DNA of 43,724 bases from Hylemonella sp. (GCA_030680575.1 JAUXVI010000036.1:1-43724), one strand, 5' to 3'. Shown: positions 16,701 to 25,400, counted from the stretch's first letter. Notes: a model not told the origin generated them from the sequence alone. Made by a program: numbers and translations.

Positions 16701-16785
16701 GGCTGAGCCGGTTCCGTGGTGCCCCTGGATGGGGCTGCTTCAATGCCTGCGGGTCGCGCTGCGGCGCAGTGAACAACTGAACAAC

Positions 16786-17499
16786 ATGACAACGACTCCC
16801 GCTCTCGAAATCAAAGACCTGCAGGCCTGGTATGGCGAATCGCACGTGCTGCACGGCGTGGACATGGTTGTGCGCCCCGGCGAGGTGGTCACGCTGCTGG
16901 GCCGCAATGGTGCCGGCCGCACCACCACCCTGCGCGCCATCATGGGCCTGACTGGCACCCGCCAGGGCTCGATCAAGATCAATGGCGTGGAGACCGTCGA
17001 GCGGCCGACCCACCGCATCGCCCACCTGGGTGTCGGCTACTGCCCGGAAGAGCGCGGCATTTTTTCCAGCCTGTCGTGCGAGGAAAACCTGCTGCTCCCC
17101 CCGCAACTCAAGGGCACGCAGGGCGGCATGTCGATCGATGAGATCTACGCCATGTTCCCGAACCTGGCCGAGCGCCGCCACAGCCAGGGCACCCGGCTCT
17201 CTGGCGGCGAGCAGCAGATGCTGGCCGTGGCGCGCATCCTGCGCACGGGCGCACGGCTGTTGCTGCTCGATGAAATTTCTGAAGGCCTGGCGCCCGTCAT
17301 CGTGCAGGCCCTGGCGCGCATGATCGTCATGCTGCGCGAAAAAGGCTACACCGTGGTCATGGTGGAGCAGAACTTCCGCTTCGCCGCACCGCTGGCCGAC
17401 CGTTTTTATGTGATGGAACACGGCCGCATGGTCGAGCAGTTCCCGGCAGCCGAGCTGCAGGCCAAGATGCCGGTGCTCAACGCGCTGCTGGGCGTCTGA
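16786..17499 (+). CDS. livF: ABC transporter ATP-binding protein, LivF type, with Walker A Lys to Arg
   Basis: 237-aa second ATPase of this importer. The signature LSGGEQQMLAVARIL, Walker B LLLLDEISEGLAP and H-loop VMVEQNF are normal, but Walker A reads GRNGAGRTTT: the invariant lysine that contacts the phosphates is Arg45 (codon 16918-16920). All other motifs look functional. I recall this Arg variant in some Burkholderiales LivF proteins, so it may be a lineage feature rather than a recent mutation. ATG 16786 (MTTTPALEI) is chosen; the frame continues 19 codons up into the hairpin repeat. Confidence 0.9.
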   Translation: MTTTPALEIKDLQAWYGESHVLHGVDMVVRPGEVVTLLGRNGAGRTTTLRAIMGLTGTRQGSIKINGVETVERPTHRIAHLGVGYCPEERGIFSSLSCEENLLLPPQLKGTQGGMSIDEIYAMFPNLAERRHSQGTRLSGGEQQMLAVARILRTGARLLLLDEISEGLAPVIVQALARMIVMLREKGYTVVMVEQNFRFAAPLADRFYVMEHGRMVEQFPAAELQAKMPVLNALLGV

Positions 17500-17555
17500 C
17501 ACCACCACCCACTTTCACGCCGCAGTCTTTTCCCCACCACCTCTAGGAGACAACC

Positions 17556-18752
17556 ATGAAAAGAAAACTGACCACCCTCGCCTTGATGCTGAGCCTCGCC
17601 GGCCTGGCTGCTGGCACCGCCCAGGCGCAAGACAAGGTTCGTATCGGCTTTGTCACCGACATGTCCAGCCTGTATGCCGACGTGGACGGCAAGAACGGCG
17701 CCACTGCCATCCAGATGGCGATCGACGACTTCGGCGGCAAGGTCAACGGCAAGCCGATCGAGCTGCTCTCGGCCGACCACCAGAACAAGGCCGACATCGC
17801 CGCCTCCAAGGCGCGTGAATGGATCGACACGCAAGGCCTGACCCTGCTGTTCGGCGGCACCAACACCGGCACCGCCCTGGCCATGGCACAGGTCGCCAAT
17901 GAAAAGAAGCGCGTGTTCATGGTGAACGGCGCCGGCGGCTCCGCCCTGACCAATGCCCAGTGCACGCCGTACACCATCCACTACGCCTACGACACCGTGG
18001 CCCTGGCCAAGAGCACGGCCGGCGCGCTGGTAGACCAGGGCGGCAAGAGCTGGTACTTCCTGACGGCTGACTACGCCTTCGGCCACCTGCTGGAGACCGA
18101 TGCTGCCAACGTGGTGAAGGCCAAGGGCGGCACCGTGGCCGGCGCCGTGCGCCACCCGCTCAACGCCTCTGACTTCTCGTCCTTCCTGCTGCAGGCGCAG
18201 AACTCCAAGGCGCAAATTCTGGGCCTGGCCAATGCCGGTGGCGACACCATCAACGCCATCAAGGCGGCGAAAGAATTCGGCATCAACAAGAGCATGAAGA
18301 TGGCCGGCCTGCTGGTGTTCATCACCGACGTGCACAGCCTGGGCCTGCGCAACACCGAAGGCCTGCTGCTGACCACCAGCTGGGACTGGAACCTGAATGA
18401 CCAGACCCGCGCCTTCGGCAAGCGCTTCTTCGAGAAGACCAAGCGCATGCCCACCGACATCCAGGCCGCCAACTACTCGGCCACGATGAACTACCTGAAA
18501 GCCCTGCAGGCCACCAAGACCGAGGACGCCGACAAGGTGATGGCCTACCTCAAGAGCACCAAGCTCAAGGACTTCTACGCCGAAGGCAGCATCCGCCCGG
18601 ACGGCCGTTACGTGCATGACATGTACCTGATGCAGGTCAAGTCGCCGGCCGAGTCCACGCAACCGTGGGACTACTACAAGGTCGTCAAGAAGCTGCCGGG
18701 TGACCAGGTGTTCACCACCAAGGCCGAGAGCAAGTGCGCTCTCTGGAAATAA
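17556..18752 (+). CDS. ABC transporter substrate-binding protein (second liv system)
   Basis: 398-aa periplasmic binding protein of the Leu/Ile/Val-binding fold. The Sec signal (MKRKL then LALMLSLAGLAAGTAQA) is cut before QDKVRIGF. The fold start VRIGFVTDMSSLYADVDGKNG and the central KSWYFLTADYAFG segment are typical of the amide/urea/amino-acid group. A perfect ribosome site AGGAGACAACC precedes ATG 17556. The ligand is not determinable; no catabolic gene is linked to this operon. Confidence 0.92.
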   Translation: MKRKLTTLALMLSLAGLAAGTAQAQDKVRIGFVTDMSSLYADVDGKNGATAIQMAIDDFGGKVNGKPIELLSADHQNKADIAASKAREWIDTQGLTLLFGGTNTGTALAMAQVANEKKRVFMVNGAGGSALTNAQCTPYTIHYAYDTVALAKSTAGALVDQGGKSWYFLTADYAFGHLLETDAANVVKAKGGTVAGAVRHPLNASDFSSFLLQAQNSKAQILGLANAGGDTINAIKAAKEFGINKSMKMAGLLVFITDVHSLGLRNTEGLLLTTSWDWNLNDQTRAFGKRFFEKTKRMPTDIQAANYSATMNYLKALQATKTEDADKVMAYLKSTKLKDFYAEGSIRPDGRYVHDMYLMQVKSPAESTQPWDYYKVVKKLPGDQVFTTKAESKCALWK

Positions 18753-18778
18753 GCCACTAAACCGAAAACCCACCGTCC

Positions 18779-19663
18779 ATGGAAATCTTTGGTGTTTCTC
18801 TGCCTGCCATGCTGAGCCAGCTCCTTCTGGGGCTGGTCAATGGTTCGTTTTACGCGATCTTGAGCCTGGGGCTGGCCGTGATCTTCGGCCTGCTCAATGT
18901 CATCAATTTCGCGCACGGCGCGCTGTTCATGCTGGGGGCAGTCCTGACCTGGATGGGCATGAACTACCTGGGCATCAACTACTGGTGGATGCTGGTGCTG
19001 GCGCCGGTGACGGTGGGACTTTTCGGTATCTTGATCGAGCGCTTTCTGCTGCGCTGGATCTACAAGCTCGATCACTTGTACGGGCTGCTGCTCACGCTCG
19101 GCCTGACACTGCTGATCGAGGGCGTCCTGCGCTCGATCTACGGCGTGTCGGGCCTGAGTTATGACACGCCCGAGCTGCTCGAAGGCGCCACCAACCTCGG
19201 CTTCATGATGCTGCCGAACTACCGGGTCTGGGTGGTGGTGGCCTCCATCACGGTGTGCCTGCTGACCTGGTTCGTGATCGAGAAGACCCGCCTGGGCGCC
19301 TACCTGCGCGCCGGCACCGAAAACCCGCGTCTGGTGGAGGCCTTCGGCATCAATGTGCCGCTGATGGTCACGCTGACTTATGGCTTCGGCGTGGGACTGG
19401 CCGCTTTTGCCGGCGTGCTGGCGGCCCCGGTCATGCAGGTCACCCCGCTGATGGGGCAGAACCTGATCATCGTGGTGTTTGCGGTGGTGGTGATCGGCGG
19501 CATGGGCTCGATCCTGGGCTCGATCCTGACCGGCCTCGGTCTGGGCATCGTCGAAGGTTTCACCAAGGTCTTCTACCCCGAGGCTTCTTCGACGGTGGTG
19601 TTCGTCATCATGGTCATCGTGCTGCTGACACGCCCCGCCGGCCTGTTTGGCAAAGAAAAGTAA
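18779..19663 (+). CDS. livH: ABC transporter permease, LivH type (second system)
   Basis: 294-aa inner-membrane permease with the LivH hallmarks GLVNGSFYAILSLGLAVIFGLLNVINFAHGA at residues 14-44, the coupling segment TRLGAYLRAGTENPRLVEAFGI near 175-195, and GGMGSILGSILTGLGLGIVEG near 240. It starts 26 bases after the binding protein and is followed by livM after 14 bases. Confidence 0.94.
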   Translation: MEIFGVSLPAMLSQLLLGLVNGSFYAILSLGLAVIFGLLNVINFAHGALFMLGAVLTWMGMNYLGINYWWMLVLAPVTVGLFGILIERFLLRWIYKLDHLYGLLLTLGLTLLIEGVLRSIYGVSGLSYDTPELLEGATNLGFMMLPNYRVWVVVASITVCLLTWFVIEKTRLGAYLRAGTENPRLVEAFGINVPLMVTLTYGFGVGLAAFAGVLAAPVMQVTPLMGQNLIIVVFAVVVIGGMGSILGSILTGLGLGIVEGFTKVFYPEASSTVVFVIMVIVLLTRPAGLFGKEK

Positions 19664-19677
19664 GAGGCTGCGACCCC

Positions 19678-20649
19678 ATGAACTACAAAAAAATCGGGTA
19701 CGGCCTGTTGTTGCTGGCCCTCCTGGCCGCGCCCTTCGCTGGCGCCTACCCCGTGTTCGTCATGAAGCTGATGTGCTTCGCGCTCTTCGCGTCCGCCTTC
19801 AATCTGCTGCTGGGTTACACCGGCCTGCTGTCCTTCGGCCATGCGGCCTTCCTGGGCGGCGCGGCCTACGTGGCCGGCCATGCCATCAAGGTCTGGCAGC
19901 TCACCCCGGAAGTCGGCCTGCTGCTGGGTACCCTGGGCGCGGCCGCCCTGGGTTGGGTCTTCGGCGTGCTGGCCATCCGGCGCCAGGGCATCTATTTCGC
20001 CATGATCACGCTGGCGCTGGCGCAGATGGTGTTCTTCATCTGCCTGCAGGCCCCGCTCACCGGCGGCGAGGATGGCCTGCAAGGCGTGCCACGCGGCAAG
20101 CTGTTCGGCCTGCTGGATCTGCAGAACGACCTCACCATGTATTACGTGACGCTGGCCATCGTGGTGGCGGCCTTCCTGCTGATCGTGCGCATCATCCACT
20201 CCCCGTTTGGCCAGGTGCTCAAGGCCATCAAGGAAAACGAGCCGCGCTCGATTTCGCTCGGTTACGACACCCACCGTTTCAAGCTGCTGGCCTTCGTGCT
20301 GTCGGCGGCGCTGGCCGGCCTGGCCGGTTCCCTCAAGACCCTGGTGCTGGGTTTTGCCACCCTCAGCGATGTGCACTGGACCGCTTCCGGTCAGGTGATT
20401 CTGATGACGCTGGTGGGCGGCCTGGGCACCTTGTCCGGCCCCCTGCTCGGCTCCGCCCTGGTGGTGCTGCTGGAAAACAAGATCGGCGAGATGGGTGCCT
20501 GGCTGGCACGCCTCAGCGGCATCGAGTGGTTCTCTTCGCTGGGCGAGTCGGTCACCCTGGTCACCGGCCTGATCTTCGTGCTGTGCGTGCTGGCGTTCCG
20601 CCGCGGCATCATGGGCGAACTCATCGCCCGGCTGGAACGCAAGCCCTGA
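19678..20649 (+). CDS. livM: ABC transporter permease, LivM type (second system)
   Basis: 323-aa permease completing the importer. Family marks are GYTGLLSFGHAAFLGGAAYVAG near residues 43-64, the coupling region SPFGQVLKAIKENEPRSISLGYD near 180-200 and GGLGTLSGPLLGSALVVLLE near 245. ATG 19678 (MNYKKIGYG) is preferred because a longer in-frame extension would overlap most of the livH C-terminus in another frame. The hairpin at 20664-20683 follows. Confidence 0.94.
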   Translation: MNYKKIGYGLLLLALLAAPFAGAYPVFVMKLMCFALFASAFNLLLGYTGLLSFGHAAFLGGAAYVAGHAIKVWQLTPEVGLLLGTLGAAALGWVFGVLAIRRQGIYFAMITLALAQMVFFICLQAPLTGGEDGLQGVPRGKLFGLLDLQNDLTMYYVTLAIVVAAFLLIVRIIHSPFGQVLKAIKENEPRSISLGYDTHRFKLLAFVLSAALAGLAGSLKTLVLGFATLSDVHWTASGQVILMTLVGGLGTLSGPLLGSALVVLLENKIGEMGAWLARLSGIEWFSSLGESVTLVTGLIFVLCVLAFRRGIMGELIARLERKP

Positions 20650-20663
20650 TGAGCCCGGTCAGC

Positions 20664-20683
20664 CGCCTGAGGTAGCTCAGGCG
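20664..20683. terminator. Hairpin between convergent livM and srkA
   Basis: CGCCTGAG-GTAG-CTCAGGCG is a perfect 8-bp stem overlapping the srkA stop. There is no U-run on either side, so a bidirectional terminator role is only a guess. Confidence 0.4.
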
Positions 20684-21726
20684 CTGAGCGGTTCCTCCTG
20701 CATGGCCTCCACCTGGTCCTGCAGCATCTGCACCTGACCCTGCCAGTAGTCACTGCTGCCGAACCACGGAAAGTTGAGCGGGAAGGTGGGGTCGTCCCAG
20801 CGCCGCGCCAGCCAGGCGCTGTAATGGATCAGGCGCAGCGTGCGCAAGGGTTCGATCAGGGCCAGCTCGTGGCGGTCAAAGTCACGGAACTGTTCGTAGC
20901 CGTCCAGCAGACAGCTCAGCTGGCGCGTGCGCTGGGCGCGGTCCCCCGACAGCAGCATCCACAAGTCCTGCACCGCCGGACCCATGCGCGCGTCGTCCAG
21001 ATCGACGAAATGCGGCCCCGGGCCGACGTCGGCCGCCACATCGACCGGCGTCCACAGGATGTTGCCGGCATGACAGTCGCCATGCAGCCGCAACGAGCGG
21101 GTGACGCTGGAATCAGCATCATTTCGGCCTCCAGCCCCCGAGAAATAGGCGCAAGCAGCTATTGAATCGATAGCATCCTGGCAGGCCTTCTGCCAGGCCG
21201 ATTGCACGTCCAGCGGCACCATCTGGTGGGTCAGCAACCAGTCGTACGGCTCCTGGGCAAACGTCTGCAGGTCCAGCGCCGGCCGGTGCACAAAGGGCCG
21301 CGCCGCGCCCACCATGTGCAGCCGCGCCAGGAAGCGGCCGATCCACTCCAGCACCTCGTCGTCGTCGAGTTCGGGCGGACGCCCGCCGCGCCGCGGGCTG
21401 ACGGAAAACACAAAACCGCCGTGGTGATGCAAGGTCGAACCCGCCAGGCTCAGCGGCGCCACCACGGGCACTTCGGCCGCCACCAGCTCGGCGGCGAAGT
21501 CGTGCTCCTCCTGGATCTGCGCTTCGCTCCAGCGTTCGGGGCGGTAGAACTTGGCCACCACGATCTGCCCGTCTTCCAAGTGCAGCTGGTAAACGCGGTT
21601 CTCATACGAGCTCAAGGCCTGCAGCCGGCCGTCGCCATACAGGCCGACGCTGGCCAGCGCATCCATGACCACGTCAGGGGTCAGAATTTCAAAGGGGTGG
21701 CGCGTGGTCGGCTGGCTGTTGGTCAT
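20677..21726 (-). CDS. srkA: Stress response kinase A (SrkA/YihE), with inserted repeat peptide
   Basis: 349-aa protein of the aminoglycoside-phosphotransferase fold; E. coli SrkA (about 328 aa) is a Ser/Thr kinase protecting against stress-induced death. Conserved blocks are NRVYQLHLEDGQIVVAKFYRPERWSEAQI (in two parts around the ATP-binding Lys), the catalytic LRLHGDCHAGNILW, the metal-binding FVDLDDARMGPAVQDLWMLL and FPWFGSSDYW. Residues about 185-205 (IAACAYFSGAGGRNDADSS) have no counterpart in E. coli and coincide with an interspersed repeat at 21111-21174. ATG 21726 (MTNSQPTTRH) is preferred to 21771, which reaches into the divergent HD-GYP promoter. Confidence 0.92.
   Translation of the reverse strand: MTNSQPTTRHPFEILTPDVVMDALASVGLYGDGRLQALSSYENRVYQLHLEDGQIVVAKFYRPERWSEAQIQEEHDFAAELVAAEVPVVAPLSLAGSTLHHHGGFVFSVSPRRGGRPPELDDDEVLEWIGRFLARLHMVGAARPFVHRPALDLQTFAQEPYDWLLTHQMVPLDVQSAWQKACQDAIDSIAACAYFSGAGGRNDADSSVTRSLRLHGDCHAGNILWTPVDVAADVGPGPHFVDLDDARMGPAVQDLWMLLSGDRAQRTRQLSCLLDGYEQFRDFDRHELALIEPLRTLRLIHYSAWLARRWDDPTFPLNFPWFGSSDYWQGQVQMLQDQVEAMQEEPLSA
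21111..21174. repeat. Interspersed repeat embedded in the srkA coding sequence
   Basis: The core GCTAT-TGAATCG-ATAGC (21158-21174) followed on the minus strand by AGCTGCTTGCGC and a GGGGGCTGGAGGCCG segment is the pattern I recall for a Comamonadaceae intergenic repeat. Here it is in frame and adds residues to SrkA just before the catalytic loop. A related core lies at 11345-11365. Confidence 0.6.
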
Positions 21727-21776
21727 GTCGCCATTGTCGCTGCTGTTACCCCGCGATACGCGGGTTCGCATGGATA

Positions 21777-23054
21777 ATGAACGCGCCTCAATGGAGCCGC
21801 GTGGTCATGAATTCTTTCAAGCGTAAGGTTGCCTTCGGGATCAGCAGTGTCTCGGTCGTGCTGGCCTGTCTTTCCATTCCTCCGGTCTGGTGGCTGGCGC
21901 GCGAGAACGCTGAAGACAGCATCGTCTCCATGGCGGTCGAAGAGTCGCGCCGCCTGTTGCGCCACGACGCCTTCCGGCCGGAGGGTGCGCAGGCCTTGCC
22001 GCACGCACAGGCCGCGGCCCGCGCCCTGGTCGGGGGTCTGTTCGACATCACTGAAATCTACAGCGCCGAGGGTGTACTGATGGCCGAAGACATGACGTCC
22101 ACCGGCCACACGATCGAGAAGGAGATCGCCCCTCACGGCCCACCGGCCTACCAGTTCCCGTTTTATGAAAGCCAGCGTCTGCCGGGCGACCGCTGGGTGC
22201 TGCGTGTGTTCGTGCCGCTGCGCGGCGACAACCAGGCCATCAGCGGCTATCTGGAAGGCGTGCGCCTGGTGCCGGACTGGCAACGCGAACAGATGCGCTC
22301 GGAAGCCCTGCGCGTGGCGCTGATGGTGGCGCTGGCGGCCCTGCTGTGCGGCGCCGCCCTCTACCCGGTGATGATCCGGTTGTTCGCCGACAACCAGCGC
22401 AAGACGCGTGAGGTGCTGGAGTCCCACATTTCCATGATGGAAGCACTGGGTCGCGCCATCGCGCGGCGCGACTCCGACACCGGCGCCCACAACTACCGCG
22501 TGGCCTGGATTGCAGCCACCCTGGGCGAGGCCGTGGGCCTGCATGGCAGCCGCATGCAGGAACTGATTGCCGGCAGCTTTCTGCACGACGTCGGCAAGAT
22601 CGGCATCCCGGACGCCATTTTGCTCAAGCCGGGCCGCCTCAACGAGGACGAGATGCTGGTCATGCGCACGCATGTCGGCCTGGGCGAAGACATCGTGACC
22701 GGCGCCGGTTGGCTCGAAGGCGGCCGGGCCGTGGTGGCCGGCCACCATGAAAAGTGGGACGGCACCGGCTACCCGCGCGGCCTGGCGGGCGAGGACATTC
22801 CGCTGGTGGCGCGCATCTTCGCGCTGGCCGACGTGTTCGACGCCTTGTGCGCACGCCGCCCCTACAAGGAGCCGATGCCGCTGGAGGCCGCCATGCAGGT
22901 GGTGACCGAAGGCTCAGGCAAGCACTTCGACCCGCATCTGCTCAAGGTGTTCTCCGCTCAGTCGCAGCACATTCACGCAACCATCATCAACACCAGCGAA
23001 GAGCAAGCCCGCACGCTGCTGGAGGTCATGGTGCGCAAGCACTTCAGCCTCTAG
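21777..23054 (+). CDS. Membrane-bound HD-GYP domain protein (cyclic-di-GMP phosphodiesterase type)
   Basis: 425-aa inner-membrane sensor enzyme. A helix at about residues 16-40 and another at about 181-204 enclose a periplasmic sensor region of about 140 residues. The cytosolic HD-GYP domain runs from about 215 to the end, with the HD pair in FLHDVGKIGIPD (His270-Asp271), HHEKWDGTGYPRGLAG holding the GYP motif at 331-333, and ALADVFDALCARRPYKEPM. All metal and substrate motifs look intact, so hydrolysis of cyclic-di-GMP is expected. An internal ATG at 21807 (MNSFKRK) is an equally plausible start. It is divergent from srkA and convergent with the kinase gene. Confidence 0.9.
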   Translation: MNAPQWSRVVMNSFKRKVAFGISSVSVVLACLSIPPVWWLARENAEDSIVSMAVEESRRLLRHDAFRPEGAQALPHAQAAARALVGGLFDITEIYSAEGVLMAEDMTSTGHTIEKEIAPHGPPAYQFPFYESQRLPGDRWVLRVFVPLRGDNQAISGYLEGVRLVPDWQREQMRSEALRVALMVALAALLCGAALYPVMIRLFADNQRKTREVLESHISMMEALGRAIARRDSDTGAHNYRVAWIAATLGEAVGLHGSRMQELIAGSFLHDVGKIGIPDAILLKPGRLNEDEMLVMRTHVGLGEDIVTGAGWLEGGRAVVAGHHEKWDGTGYPRGLAGEDIPLVARIFALADVFDALCARRPYKEPMPLEAAMQVVTEGSGKHFDPHLLKVFSAQSQHIHATIINTSEEQARTLLEVMVRKHFSL

Positions 23055-23058
23055 TCAG

Positions 23059-24522
23059 CTAGAACGGCACGTCCCGGTCGTCCTGCGCCGGCTCGTCCTC
23101 AAGCCGCAGCTGCTCGAAAGGCAAGGACTGCTTGACCAGGATCACCGTGCAGGGCGCTTCCATCGCCACCTTGATCGGCACGGTGGCCAGAAAACGCTGG
23201 GTCTTGAGGCCGTGCGTGGCAGCCCCCATCACGATCACGCTGACGCGGTTGCCACGGGCGTAATGGAGCAGCGCCTGCGCCGGATCGCCGGACTCGATCA
23301 CGTGGCAGGAGGTCTGGTGCCCGGTCAGGTCCAGCGGTTGCATCCATTGCCGCAACTGCGTCATGTAACGGCGCTGCACCGTGGTTTCGCTGTCTTCCTC
23401 GCGTGTGCTGCTGGTCTGGCTGGGTGAGATCACCGTCACGCAGGCCAGACGCGCGCCCGGGCGCGTCCCGAGCGAGCGCGCGGCCGCCTGACGCAGCGAA
23501 TACAAGGTGGCGTCGCTGGCGTCCTGGTGCGGCACCGCCACCATCACGATCGGCACCTCATCGATCTGTTGCATCGGCAGGGGGCTGGGCTGGTAGTGCA
23601 TGCCGGCCGCCTTGATCCAGCGCTTGAAGTGCACCCAGGCGCCTGTGCCCTGGGTCGCCATACCGCGTGCCGTCACCGTCACCTGCTCCGGATGCAACAG
23701 GTCGAAGGCCAGATGCGCCGCGGACGGGTAACGCTGCGCCGCCTCCTGTGCCAGGCAACGCAGCACCACTTCCTGCAGCCAGGGCGGCAGCTCCGGCTTG
23801 CGCTGGCGCGGCGGCGGCGGGTCCATCCACAGGCGTTGACGCAAGCCCCCGGCGGTCTGCGGTGCGCCGAAGGGCAGCTTGCCGGTCAGCAACTGGTAGA
23901 GCATGACGCCGATGGCGAAGACATCGCTGCGCGGATCGCCGCGCACCCCCACCACCTGCTCGGGCGCGATCCAGGCCGGCGAACCCACCGCCTTGCGCAA
24001 CTGCTCGGCCAACAAGTCCGGGTACAGCGCATTGCACGACAGGCCGAAATCGAGCAGCACGGCGCTGCCGTCGGGCCGGATCAGGACATTGGCCGGCTTG
24101 AGATCCAGGTGCACGGTGTTTTGCTGGTGCAGGCTGTGCGCGGCATACGCCATGGCGGCGCCGAGCCGCACCACCTCATCCACCGGCGGCAGCGCGGGCG
24201 CGTCGAGCCAGTGCTGCAGCGTGCGGCCCTGCACATACTCCATCACCAAGTAAGGCGTGCGTGCCAGGTCGCCGGCCGCCACAAAACGCGGCACATGCAC
24301 GCCGGTCAGCGCCTGCATGATCTGGTGCTCCACCTCGAAACTGACGATGTTTTCCGCGCCGTCGCCGGCGGTCATGCGCGGCACCTTCATGACCATGGGA
24401 AAGCCGGGGTCGGGCGCACCATCGGCGTAATGCACACGGTAGATGTGGGCCATGCCCCCCGAGTGCACACACTCGTCGACCACAAAACCATCCAGCACAA
24501 ACCCCGGTTCCAGCAACTTCAT
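23059..24522 (-). CDS. Ser/Thr protein kinase fused to a universal stress protein domain
   Basis: 487-aa soluble protein. Residues about 10-280 form a Hanks-type kinase: the Lys of VMKVP (Lys46), Glu-containing helix, catalytic loop HLDLKPANV (Asp140, a non-RD loop), DFG at 158-160, APE in AWIAPEQV and DVFAIGVMLYQLLTG. Residues about 322-470 form a UspA domain with the nucleotide-loop pattern VIVMGAATHGLKTQRFLATV. No membrane anchor or sensor domain is seen. ATG 24522 overlaps the stop of the upstream metallophosphoesterase (ATGA), so kinase and putative phosphatase are translationally coupled. An FNR-type box lies upstream of the pair, so expression is probably oxygen-controlled. Confidence 0.92.
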   Translation of the reverse strand: MKLLEPGFVLDGFVVDECVHSGGMAHIYRVHYADGAPDPGFPMVMKVPRMTAGDGAENIVSFEVEHQIMQALTGVHVPRFVAAGDLARTPYLVMEYVQGRTLQHWLDAPALPPVDEVVRLGAAMAYAAHSLHQQNTVHLDLKPANVLIRPDGSAVLLDFGLSCNALYPDLLAEQLRKAVGSPAWIAPEQVVGVRGDPRSDVFAIGVMLYQLLTGKLPFGAPQTAGGLRQRLWMDPPPPRQRKPELPPWLQEVVLRCLAQEAAQRYPSAAHLAFDLLHPEQVTVTARGMATQGTGAWVHFKRWIKAAGMHYQPSPLPMQQIDEVPIVMVAVPHQDASDATLYSLRQAAARSLGTRPGARLACVTVISPSQTSSTREEDSETTVQRRYMTQLRQWMQPLDLTGHQTSCHVIESGDPAQALLHYARGNRVSVIVMGAATHGLKTQRFLATVPIKVAMEAPCTVILVKQSLPFEQLRLEDEPAQDDRDVPF

Positions 24523-25271
24523 CGGCCCTGCTCCAGTCGATCTGCAAAATAGTCCGGCAGACCGGCTCGCCGTATGGCTGCCGCTGCCGCGTGATGATCG
24601 TAGTCCACGCGGTGAAACGTCAGCTGCGCGCGCTCTGAATCGAACAGGGCGTACATCGCCCTGGGGTTGCCGTCACGCGGTTGCCCGACCGAACCCACCG
24701 TGGCCAGCCAGTGGCGGTGGCGCGGCACCGGCACCGCCACACCAGCAGTCGGCTCGAACTTCATCAAGCTGCCGGCACTGCCCTGGTAATACAGGGTCTG
24801 CATGTGCACGTGACCGCCAAATACATACCGCACCTCCGGCGTGTCACGCACCGCATCCAGGCTCATGGCGGCCCCGCGGCTGTCGTAGACGTAACGCCAG
24901 CGTTCGGGTGCCTCGGCTGAGGCGTGCACCAGCAGCATCGTCTCGTGCCGAAGGGTCAGCGGCAACGCCGCCAGGAAGTCTTGTTGTGCGGCATCGAGTT
25001 GCTCATGCGTCCATTGCGCCGTGCTGTCGCCAATGGTCTTGATCTCGGCCGGCGGGTGCAGCGCCATGTCGTCGTGGTTGCCGCGGATCACCAACGCCCC
25101 CTGCGCTGCCAAGGCCATCACCCGCTGCATGACGGCCGCAGGATCGGCGCCGTAGCCGACAAAGTCGCCCAGCAGCGCCACTTGCTGCGCACCTTGCCCC
25201 TGCGCATGCGCGAGGCAGGCCTCCAGCGCCTGGAGATTGGCATGGATATCGGACAACAGGGCAAGTTTCAT
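24519..25271 (-). CDS. Calcineurin-like metallophosphoesterase, putative partner phosphatase
   Basis: 250-aa cytosolic phosphoesterase of the YfcE/diadenosine-type (Metallophos_2) group. Metal-binding motifs are complete: LLSDIHANLQAL (Asp8, His10), LLGDFVGYGADP, IRGNHDDMAL, LLVHASAE and FGGHVHMQTL. ATG 25271 (MKLALLSD) is the family start; the frame continues to 25358 through the FNR-like box and is rejected. Its stop overlaps the kinase start. Such enzymes can act on phosphoproteins or nucleotides; reversal of the kinase is an inference from the coupling. Confidence 0.9.
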   Translation of the reverse strand: MKLALLSDIHANLQALEACLAHAQGQGAQQVALLGDFVGYGADPAAVMQRVMALAAQGALVIRGNHDDMALHPPAEIKTIGDSTAQWTHEQLDAAQQDFLAALPLTLRHETMLLVHASAEAPERWRYVYDSRGAAMSLDAVRDTPEVRYVFGGHVHMQTLYYQGSAGSLMKFEPTAGVAVPVPRHRHWLATVGSVGQPRDGNPRAMYALFDSERAQLTFHRVDYDHHAAAAAIRRAGLPDYFADRLEQGR

Positions 25272-25351
25272 GGGGATGGCGACAGGTTGACAAGCTGCAT
25301 CTTGCGCGCATTTGCTTGCCAGCAGCTTGCACCGGACCGGCTGACGCGTCG

Positions 25352-25365
25352 TTGACACATATCAA
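25352..25365. promoter_or_regulatory. FNR/ANR-type box
   Basis: TTGAC-ACAT-ATCAA matches the FNR/ANR consensus TTGAT-N4-ATCAA at nine of ten positions. It lies 80 bases upstream of the metallophosphoesterase start and 36 bases upstream of the K+ channel start. A class II site at -41.5 would put the transcript start near 25317 for the minus-strand pair, which leaves a sensible leader; for the channel gene it would fall on the start codon itself. Confidence 0.7.
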
Positions 25366-25400
25366 TTTACGCCACCCTTTGCACACGGTAGAGTGGCTGC

